Assembly: GCA_019310745.1 (NCBI GenBank) | Contig: JAFDDS010000058.1 | Location: 1 to 5,772 of the forward strand | Reading direction: 5' to 3' | DNA length: 5,772 nucleotides | From: Deltaproteobacteria bacterium | GTDB taxonomy: Bacteria; Desulfobacterota; DSM-4660; Desulfatiglandales; B25-G16 | Shown: positions 1 to 5,499 of the stretch, piece after piece | Layout of the letters: every line of letters starts with the position of its first letter | Position numbering within the stretch: the stretch's first letter is position 1 | The notes under the pieces: model-generated | What the model was told of the DNA's origin: nothing | The model's database searches: none | The model's input: the letters and a program-made list of their open reading frames with translations, nothing else | Program-made: the position numbers and the translations under genes

Positions 1-267
1 ATAAATAAAGGAAAAAAGGATGCTGCAGTAAAGGAGGAGATTGATAAGGCAACTGCTGTACAAAATGGCGGTCTCATAGGCGCAACCATGGTGTCTGATG
101 CATTTTTTCCTTTTCGAGACGGAGTAGATGTAGCAATAAAGGAGAGAATAAGGGCCATTGTTCATCCAGGGGGATCGTTGAGGGATTTCGAATCAATTGG
201 GGCCTGTAACGAGGCCAACCCTCAGGTAACCATGGTATTTACCGGCCAGAGGGCATTTAAACATTAA
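1..267 (+). CDS. purH: PurH, AICAR transformylase C-terminal end (partial, 5' end outside window)
   Basis: This is the last 88 codons of a gene that enters from the left edge in frame 1 and stops at TAA 265-267. The translation carries the conserved C-terminal motifs of the AICAR transformylase domain: [10 protein letters not shown] (fragment residues 32-41), HPGGSLRD (55-62) and the terminal [11 protein letters not shown]. In the family this domain transfers a formyl group from 10-formyl-tetrahydrofolate to AICAR, the penultimate step of IMP synthesis in the cytoplasm. The catalytic Lys-His pair and any N-terminal IMP cyclohydrolase domain lie outside the window, so I cannot tell a bifunctional PurH from a stand-alone transformylase. 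One small oddity is His55, where the common motif, as I recall it, is QPGGS. No clear hairpin terminator follows the stop. The gene has no evident functional link to the pilus operon downstream. Confidence 0.93.
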   Translation: MNKGKKDAAVKEEIDKATAVQNGGLIGATMVSDAFFPFRDGVDVAIKERIRAIVHPGGSLRDFESIGACNEANPQVTMVFTGQRAFKH

Positions 268-293
268 ACTTTATCTTCTCGGAAAATTAAATC

Positions 294-673
294 ATGGGAC
301 TTAAAAATAGTAGGTCTCCTCTTCAGGGTTTACCTCTATTAAACTGGCTATAGATATTTATCCTTATTGTCGGTATTATCATCTCAATTGTGGCTACGAC
401 TTTACTCTCCCTCAGTCAATCTGCAAAAATCGGGAAATCAAGGGCCATACTTGAGGTAGTTTTCTTACTCAACATCTCCTGAGCTTCTTTTCAGATAATT
501 TTGATCTTATAAACAGTGATATTTCAACTCTATCTAAGCACGTCTTACAAAACCCGGGATATTTGTCTCTTAATTCTATACCAAACATAGGTAAGGTTAA
601 ATGCTTTCCCATTTTTGTTACCCACGAGCCCGATGAATGATTTCTGGGAACCCTATTAGAATATTCATACTAG
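294..673 (+). pseudogene. Decayed N-terminus of a membrane sensor-like protein
   Basis: This looks like a broken coding region. From ATG 294 the frame gives a short polar N-terminus (MGLKNSRSPLQGLPLLNWL), then TAG at 351-353. In the same frame follows a strongly hydrophobic run (IFILIVGIIISIVATTLL), as expected for a first membrane helix, and then SLSQSAKIGKSRAILEVVF. This frame ends at TGA 480-482. Shifting back by one base inside the T-run at 460-463 opens a second frame (mod 2) reading LTQHLLSFFSDNFDLIN, then SDISTLSKHVLQNPGYLSLN and more, to TGA 638-640. About ten further codons run to TAG 671-673. One missing T would join the two parts smoothly. A short cytoplasmic tail, a helix and a helical extracytoplasmic stretch recall the N-terminus of sensor kinases or chemoreceptors with Cache-like domains; that identity is inference. 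No good ribosome binding site precedes ATG 294. No kinase or receptor output domain remains. Confidence 0.5.
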
Positions 674-686
674 ATATAGCGTATGA
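665..686. promoter_or_regulatory. Inverted repeat TCATAC-N10-GTATGA (possible operator)
   Basis: A perfect 6-base inverted repeat has its arms at 665-670 and 681-686, so arm centres are about 16 bases apart. It lies 34 bases upstream of the -35 box of the pilus promoter, a usual place for an activator site. A run of six T (695-700) starts 8 bases after the second arm. The stem is AT-rich and the T-run is too distant for a convincing intrinsic terminator. No known regulator site was recognised, and a repeat this short can arise by chance. Confidence 0.25.
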
Positions 687-720
687 CAACTTAATTTTTT
701 CAACATACAGTATTTTTTCC

Positions 721-748
721 TTGACAATGCCTTATCTTATCTTATAGT
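721..748 (+). promoter_or_regulatory. Sigma70-type promoter of the pilus operon
   Basis: A perfect -35 box TTGACA (721-726) is followed after 16 bases by TATAGT (743-748), which matches TATAAT at five of six positions. Transcription would start near 755-756, leaving a leader of about 145 bases before pilM. T-tracts at 695-700 and 713-718 just upstream could act as an UP-like element. The spacer and the edge of the -10 box consist of three tandem CTTAT units (731-745), so gain or loss of a unit would shift the spacing by 5 bases. No -24/-12 sigma54 element (GG-N10-GC) was seen here. Confidence 0.7.
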
Positions 749-766
749 AATATACTTTAAGTAACT

Positions 767-907
767 ATGAAAAAATTAGATCCATTAAAAACCATTTACC
801 TTGAAATGATGGACTATATTTTTTCAAAAATCATGAATTTCATCACAACAATTGAGCTGATTTGGCTCAGAAAATCCCATTTACTTAGGGAGAGTTATTT
901 TGGCTAA
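767..907 (+). CDS. Possible 46-codon leader peptide overlapping the start of pilM
   Basis: An open frame runs from ATG 767 to TAA 905-907 and encodes 46 residues, beginning MKKLDPLKTIYLEMMDYIFS and ending SHLLRESYFG. It starts only about 11 bases after the predicted transcription start, has no clear Shine-Dalgarno sequence, and fills the leader between promoter and pilM. Its stop codon lies 8 bases into pilM, so translation could be coupled to the pilM TTG start. The middle (about residues 11-34) is rich in Ile, Met, Phe and Leu and could form an amphipathic or membrane-associated helix. I recognise no family. An open frame of this length in AT-rich DNA may be chance, so the call is tentative. 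Confidence 0.25.
   Translation: MKKLDPLKTIYLEMMDYIFSKIMNFITTIELIWLRKSHLLRESYFG
887..892 (+). promoter_or_regulatory. Ribosome binding site fixing the TTG start of pilM
   Basis: AGGGAG at 887-892 lies 7 bases before TTG 900. No in-frame ATG occurs before the PilM nucleotide-binding motif; the first internal Met is codon 84, which would remove that motif. The TTG start is therefore the only sensible one. Confidence 0.7.
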
Positions 908-2789
908 ACATGATGAAATCTCCTCCACTGAAAAGCTACTCGATCTGATTCGCAGCAACCACACCGCGGCAGATAAAAACACGAACACATTAGATCCCTC
1001 TCAATCAACAAGAGTGCGAAAATCCATCTCTACAAAAATTATCCCCTTCAAAAGATCGATTACAGCAGGGATTGATATTGGCTACCACGATTTGAAGATG
1101 GTAAAGGTTACACAATATTCCGACCAACGATGGAAATTGCTGGACTATATGAAAGCCCCCTTTGAACCCCAGATCACCAAAGAGAGTTCAGAGTTTCCCG
1201 ATTTTTTAAAATCAACACTAACCAAGTTTTGCGGTCCTTCAAAAAGAATCAAACTCTGGACACTCATGTCTTCGGCCCACGTTGAGGTACATCATTTCCG
1301 AATACCAAAGGTGGCTAAAAAGAAGATTGCAAATGCAGTTTATTGGACCTTAAAGAAAGAAACTTCCTTTAAAGAAAGTGACACTATCCTTGATTTTGAG
1401 GTTCAGGGGGATGTAATGGAAAAAGGCATCCCTAAGATAGCAGTCATGGTCTATGCCGCTCCTAAAGAAGAGGTGGAAAAGGTAAAAGCTCTATTTTCCA
1501 AAACAGGCTTCCATCTGACCGGCCTATCCATAGCTCAATTTGCTTACCAGAACCTGTTTAGAACCAAATGGATCCCAACCGCTGAAGAAACCATTGCTTG
1601 TCTCTATATAGGCAAGGAGCACTCGCGAATTGATATCTTCTCTTCCGGAAGTCTTGCTTTTACGCGTGGCATCAAGGCCGGAATGAATAGTATCATTGAA
1701 TCCTTTATTGAAGGCTTTAACGAGGGGAAAAAAGGAGAGTTCCCCAAAGAAATAGAGATGCCCGAAGAGGAAAACACCTCCGCCCCCGAGAGTTTTGAGA
1801 AAGAGCGCCCCGTGAATACTGACGAGGCCAGAAAGATACTTCTAAGCCTCAGCCCTGATTCTCCTCCCCTGACCGAAGAAGATGCCGGCTTTCAGCTCAA
1901 AGAAGAGGAAATATTCGAGATGATTATTCCCGCCGTAGAGAGGTTAATAAGACAGACAGAAAGAACATTTGAGCATTATATTGTAACCTTGGAAAATGAA
2001 AGGATCAGTAAAATTTTTGTCTCCGGTGGAATTAATGCTTACAGACCCTTAATTGACTATATAGGCGATCAACTGGGGATTGAAAGGAATATTATTGACC
2101 CTCTGGCCCCTGGAAATCCTTTTTTGGATGATACATTACCGTCTGATTCAGTTACGGAGAGGATATCCTTCACCCCTGCTGTTGGCATGGCCGTGTCGGA
2201 CAACTCTCATACTCCCAACATCATCTTCACCTATAAAGATAGAGAAAAATTGGCGAGCATTCGTCATATCAACCGGGGCATCTTTGCGGCATTCATCTTT
2301 ATCATTGCAGTTTGCATGGGCATCTTTCTATGGCAGGGACATATTGAGGAGCTGAAAAAGGCCAAAATAGCCCAACTCCACAAGGAGGTTTCAAAGTTCA
2401 TTCCCAAGGTTGACCAAAAAATTTTAATGCTTATGGCCCCCAAACATAAAAGAAAACAGAAGGATTTAAAGGAATATAGCATGAAATACTTGGGAATGGC
2501 CATTATAAAGGATTTATCTATGAGGACTCCTTCAAATATTCGTTTGCTCAGTATAACGGCTAATTTTGGCGGTATTACTGAGAACAAGAGAAAGACTACC
2601 CCAAAAATCTTAGAGGTGGATGGCATTATATTGGGAGATCGTGAATCGCTTGAGTCCTCTTTCGCTGGATATCTCACGAAATTAGAAGACTCCCCTCTCT
2701 TCAGCCAACTCAGTATTATAAAAAGCGACCTGGAAGCTTATGAAGAACGTGAGGTATTGCATTTTGTTTTGAATATACAATTGGTTTAA
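900..2789 (+). CDS. pilM: Fused PilM-PilN type IV pilus assembly protein (GspL/MshI-like layout)
   Basis: This 629-residue protein joins an actin-like PilM domain to a PilN domain. An N-terminal extension (1-52) is polar and probably disordered after a short helix (STEKLLDLIRS). The actin-like fold shows phosphate-1 motif GIDIGYHDLKMV (57-68), a phosphate-2-like segment CLYIGKEHSRIDIF (234-247) and an adenosine-type motif IFVSGGINAYRPL (372-384). An acidic, Pro-rich insertion covers about 275-335. Residues 439-459 (starting PNIIFTYKDREK) sit where PilN has its PilM-binding INLLP-like tail. A single membrane helix follows (about 461-478), then a periplasmic PilN-type ferredoxin-like domain (about 480-629) including SNIRLLSI, LEVDGIILGDRESL and LEDSPLFSQLSI. 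PilM alone is about 350 residues and PilN about 200, so the length fits a fusion. By family knowledge it forms the inner-membrane platform with PilO. The phosphate-2 loop has Tyr236 where DIG is usual, so nucleotide binding may be altered. Confidence 0.88.
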   Translation: MAKHDEISSTEKLLDLIRSNHTAADKNTNTLDPSQSTRVRKSISTKIIPFKRSITAGIDIGYHDLKMVKVTQYSDQRWKLLDYMKAPFEPQITKESSEFPDFLKSTLTKFCGPSKRIKLWTLMSSAHVEVHHFRIPKVAKKKIANAVYWTLKKETSFKESDTILDFEVQGDVMEKGIPKIAVMVYAAPKEEVEKVKALFSKTGFHLTGLSIAQFAYQNLFRTKWIPTAEETIACLYIGKEHSRIDIFSSGSLAFTRGIKAGMNSIIESFIEGFNEGKKGEFPKEIEMPEEENTSAPESFEKERPVNTDEARKILLSLSPDSPPLTEEDAGFQLKEEEIFEMIIPAVERLIRQTERTFEHYIVTLENERISKIFVSGGINAYRPLIDYIGDQLGIERNIIDPLAPGNPFLDDTLPSDSVTERISFTPAVGMAVSDNSHTPNIIFTYKDREKLASIRHINRGIFAAFIFIIAVCMGIFLWQGHIEELKKAKIAQLHKEVSKFIPKVDQKILMLMAPKHKRKQKDLKEYSMKYLGMAIIKDLSMRTPSNIRLLSITANFGGITENKRKTTPKILEVDGIILGDRESLESSFAGYLTKLEDSPLFSQLSIIKSDLEAYEEREVLHFVLNIQLV

Positions 2790-2797
2790 GGACCGAG

Positions 2798-3334
2798 ATG
2801 AAGGAAAAACAATCCAGAAAAATCCCGGTGCAGAGCATAGCCTATCTACTAATATGTGCATTAGGAATCTTTGCGTTTATTCTTATCGGTCCTTATATGT
2901 CTGGAAAGTCCTTGGTCAAGATGGACATGAAAATCAAAAAGCTCCGGATACAGAGAGAAAAACAGCAGTTGCTATACCCTTTTTACCAAAAGCTTTTGAA
3001 AAAACTCCAGGTCGAAGAATCCAGAATATTGCCCTACCCCGGTAAGAGTAAATTCCCCCGCGATAAAACTGATAAGATTTCATCCATTTTTTGTGAAATA
3101 GCCCAAAAGATCAATCTTGAGACTGTATCTATTATCCCAGATGTTAAATCCATTGCCAATGGCTCCGGTCCTTTTTTGATAAATATCTTGGTAAAAGGAG
3201 ATTTCTTTGATTTTCGCAAATTTTTAATTGAACTGGGAGGAAACCCCTATTTGCAACATATAGAAGAAATCAAGATCCAGCAGGTCCCTGGAGGTAAGGA
3301 ATTCAGACTGAAGATATGGTTAGCATTGGATTAA
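2798..3334 (+). CDS. pilO: PilO-like inner-membrane pilus assembly protein
   Basis: This 178-residue protein has the PilO layout: a short cytoplasmic N-terminus, one membrane helix (about 12-33), a charged coiled-coil stretch (about 38-75, rich in Lys, Arg, Glu and Gln), and a C-terminal ferredoxin-like domain (about 90-178) with alternating strands such as GPFLINILVKGDFFDF and FRLKIWLALD. In the family PilO pairs with the periplasmic part of PilN and helps align the inner-membrane platform with PilP and the secretin; MshJ and GspM are its counterparts. Sequence identity in this family is low, so the call rests on topology, size and position. The ATG is preceded by AAGGA (2788-2792), which overlaps the TAA stop of the fused pilM-pilN gene. 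The gap is 8 bases, so the two are probably translationally coupled. It is slightly shorter than a typical PilO of about 200 residues. Confidence 0.82.
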   Translation: MKEKQSRKIPVQSIAYLLICALGIFAFILIGPYMSGKSLVKMDMKIKKLRIQREKQQLLYPFYQKLLKKLQVEESRILPYPGKSKFPRDKTDKISSIFCEIAQKINLETVSIIPDVKSIANGSGPFLINILVKGDFFDFRKFLIELGGNPYLQHIEEIKIQQVPGGKEFRLKIWLALD

Positions 3335-3380
3335 CGATTAGTGGCTGTAAAGAAAAAATCTTTTCCAATAAGGATTTTTA

Positions 3381-3878
3381 ATGTCAAAACGAGAAAAAAT
3401 TATAGTCTTTGCTGCGCTGGTAGCTGTTATTTATGCTGTGTATAGCCTGTTTATGCCTTCTCCATCTAAACAAACTAATATTGATACTAAGATAAAGGAG
3501 ACAGGGACAATAAAGTTTATTGCTAATCTTTCTGAGAGCCTGGATAAAGACGCCCTAAAAAAGACCGATATATACATCATTGCTCAAGCCGAGGCCGAAT
3601 GGGAGAAGGATCCTTTTTTAAAAACTGAATTAACAAAGGAATCAAAGGTACCAAAACAGCCTGTGCCATTAGAACAGGAAATAAGTTTCACTTATTCAGG
3701 ATATATAAAAATGGGTGATAAAAAACTGGCCATCATTAATGGTGTAGAATATGAAACCGGTGAGGAATTGAAATTAACCGGATATATTGTCGAAAGAATT
3801 GAACCATTGAAGGTGGTAATTAGGGACAAAGAAAAGCAGACAATAATTATTGTCCCAATTAAAGAAGAGGTATTTTAG
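3381..3878 (+). CDS. pilP: PilP/GspB-like periplasmic linker protein with a membrane anchor
   Basis: This 165-residue protein starts with a membrane helix (about 7-24) followed by a flexible periplasmic linker. It has the WEKDPF motif (74-79) seen in PilP and GspB proteins, then a compact C-terminal beta domain (about 101-161) with YSGYIKMGDKKLAIINGVEY and EPLKVVIRDKEKQTIIIVPI. In known systems this beta domain contacts the secretin N0 domain, while the N-terminal part binds PilN/PilO. Classical PilP is an inner-membrane lipoprotein. Here no Cys follows the hydrophobic segment, so the protein is anchored by an uncleaved helix, as in GspC and GspB. The start is supported by AAGGA (3370-3374), 6 bases before the ATG. 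The gap from pilO (46 bases) shows no terminator or promoter. PilP is the most likely name given its place between pilO and pilQ; MshK-like or GspB-like are alternatives. Confidence 0.8.
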   Translation: MSKREKIIVFAALVAVIYAVYSLFMPSPSKQTNIDTKIKETGTIKFIANLSESLDKDALKKTDIYIIAQAEAEWEKDPFLKTELTKESKVPKQPVPLEQEISFTYSGYIKMGDKKLAIINGVEYETGEELKLTGYIVERIEPLKVVIRDKEKQTIIIVPIKEEVF

Positions 3879-3890
3879 GGAGAACAAGCG

Positions 3891-5492
3891 ATGAAGTATA
3901 AAAAAATGTCATGGTTTGTTTTTGCTCTCTTGTTGAGTCTGGTTTTCTCGGGATGCGCTGGCAAAAAGAGCACAAAAAAAGATCCTTTTTTTGAGAAATG
4001 GAAGGAGATTGCTGAAAAATCCAAGGGACATTCACCTGCCTCCAAGACCCGAATTATTGATCTTCCGGAAAGAATAAAGGAGGTGGAAGCCCTGGAGGAA
4101 GAGGCAAAGGCCAAGCCTGAAAGGCCCTTACCCACCCAGAAAGTAAGCCTCAGAATGTATAAAAGCAATATAATAGCCATTCTCAGGGCCTTGGCCCGGG
4201 CTGCCAACCAAAATCTCCTAATAAGCTCCAATGTAAAAGGAGAAATTAGCATAAACATACAGGATACAAGCTGGGACCAGGTCTTTCGCGGTATCCTGCG
4301 CACACACGGGCTTACCTATACCTGGGAGGGGAACATCATCCGTGTCATGACTACAGAGGATATGGAGCAGGACCTGAAGATAGATGCCATTCAAGAGAAA
4401 CGAAAGGCCCACAAGATAACCATAAAGCGTGTTGAACCATTGCTGACCAGGGTCATAAATATCAATTTCGCAGATGCCAATGAGCTAAAGAAAAATCTAA
4501 AGGAATTCCTAACCAAAGACAAAGAAGGAAAATCGCGGGGCTCGGTGATGGTAGATAAACACACCAACTCCCTGATTATACAGGCCATCAGGGACGATAT
4601 TGCCAAGATGATCTCTCTGGTCGAAAAGCTGGATAGACCCACACTCCAGATCCTGATAGAGGCCAATATTGTTGAAGCTACCAGGGATACGGCACAAGAG
4701 CTGGGCATTCAGTGGGGAGGGTTATATCACGCTGGAGATTACTGGATCACCCCAGGGGCAAACACTGGAGGTGTTATGGGGAGTTCGCTGAGCACAGGCA
4801 TTGATCCTACCTCTGGAATGGCCGTGAATTTCCCAGCCGATCTCAGCGCTGGAACAGGCCTAACATTAGGTGTTGTGTCTGAAAAAATCGGGAGTCATCT
4901 CTTGAATATCCAGCTTTCCGCCCTTCAAAAAGACGGCAAGCTCAATATCCTTTCCAGCCCCTCAATTACCACACTCGATAACCAGATGGCCTTTACCGAA
5001 AATGGGGAAAGGGTGCCCTATGTGGCAACAGATAAAGAGGGCAACAGAGAAGTCAGGTTTGAGGATGCTGTTCTCAGGCTGGAGATTACTCCTCATGTAA
5101 TTGATGATAAGAACTTGAAAATGAAAATATTGGTTAAAAAAGACGAAGTTGATACTACCCGCACTGTGGAAGGGAATCCTTTCATCATTAAAAAGCATAC
5201 CGAAACGAATCTGATTGTGAAGGATGGTGAGACAATCGTCATCTCAGGACTGACTAAGAGTATAAAATCAGACTCTGATATTGGCGTGCCTGGGCTAAAG
5301 GACGTGCCAATTTTTGGATGGCTCTTTAAAAAGAAAGGTGAAAGTGATAAAATGGAAGAAGTTCTCATTTTCATTACACCCCATATCTTGAAAAGGCAGG
5401 TGGTAAGCGAAGCGCAGGGGTCTGGAAAGCGGATAAAAGAAGTGCCACCATCTGAAAGGCTATCAGTCCCTAAAGAGCCACATTCCGAATAA
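3891..5492 (+). CDS. pilQ: PilQ/MshL-type outer-membrane secretin, probable lipoprotein
   Basis: This 533-residue secretin forms the outer-membrane pore through which the pilus would pass. Domains in order: a lipoprotein signal peptide (1-21) with FSGC before Cys22; a charged linker (about 23-82); an N0/STN domain (about 83-155, including VSLRMYKSNIIAILRALARA and NLLISSNVKGEISINI); an N1 domain (about 185-250, with NINFADANELKKNL and DKHTNSLIIQA); and the secretin core (about 255-500). The core carries IEANIVEATRDTAQELGIQW, ILSSPSITTLDNQMAF, RLEITPHV, the signature VPGLKDVPIFGWLF (466-479) and VLIFITPHIL. Typical type IVa PilQ is longer because AMIN domains, which bind peptidoglycan, precede N0. 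None fits here, which makes the layout like MshL. Phe at -3 of the lipobox is not the preferred Leu, so lipidation is likely but not certain. AGGGAG (3877-3882) overlaps the pilP stop and lies 8 bases before the ATG. Confidence 0.93.
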   Translation: MKYKKMSWFVFALLLSLVFSGCAGKKSTKKDPFFEKWKEIAEKSKGHSPASKTRIIDLPERIKEVEALEEEAKAKPERPLPTQKVSLRMYKSNIIAILRALARAANQNLLISSNVKGEISINIQDTSWDQVFRGILRTHGLTYTWEGNIIRVMTTEDMEQDLKIDAIQEKRKAHKITIKRVEPLLTRVININFADANELKKNLKEFLTKDKEGKSRGSVMVDKHTNSLIIQAIRDDIAKMISLVEKLDRPTLQILIEANIVEATRDTAQELGIQWGGLYHAGDYWITPGANTGGVMGSSLSTGIDPTSGMAVNFPADLSAGTGLTLGVVSEKIGSHLLNIQLSALQKDGKLNILSSPSITTLDNQMAFTENGERVPYVATDKEGNREVRFEDAVLRLEITPHVIDDKNLKMKILVKKDEVDTTRTVEGNPFIIKKHTETNLIVKDGETIVISGLTKSIKSDSDIGVPGLKDVPIFGWLFKKKGESDKMEEVLIFITPHILKRQVVSEAQGSGKRIKEVPPSERLSVPKEPHSE

Positions 5493-5499
5493 AAAGAAA

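Noticed and set aside
351..353. TAG in the 294-482 frame as a recoded (pyrrolysine) codon
   Set aside because: The same region also needs a frameshift and has a TGA stop, and pilP uses TAG as its normal stop at 3876-3878. Decay explains all of this more simply.
694..825. Three copies of ATTTTTTC (694-701, 712-719, 818-825)
   Set aside because: The same octamer also occurs inside the purH coding part (about 101-109) and is expected by chance in AT-rich DNA. Spacing is irregular.
853..869. Small hairpin TGAGC-N7-GCTCA upstream of the pilM ribosome site
   Set aside because: A 5-base stem with a 7-base loop, 17 bases before the ribosome site and not followed by a T-run, is too weak to call a terminator or regulator.
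755..899. A cyclic-di-GMP (GEMM) riboswitch in the pilM leader
   Set aside because: Such riboswitches control pilus genes in some related bacteria, but the leader is AT-rich and lacks the conserved GEMM core and paired stems.
2080..2355. A 91-codon + strand frame overlapping the pilM-pilN gene
   Set aside because: It overlaps the adenosine-motif-to-membrane-helix region of the real frame, lacks a good ribosome site, and has no recognisable protein pattern.
2264..2677. A 137-codon open frame on the - strand inside the pilM-pilN gene
   Set aside because: It lies opposite a clearly coding frame with recognisable PilN features, and its translation resembles no family I know.
3335..3380. A possible internal promoter or terminator between pilO and pilP
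   Set aside because: The 46-base gap has a good ribosome site for pilP but no hairpin with a T-run and no paired -35/-10 boxes.
3875..4303. A 142-codon - strand open frame opposite the start of pilQ
   Set aside because: It is antisense to the pilQ signal peptide and N0 domain, has no family features, and has no neighbouring gene on that strand.
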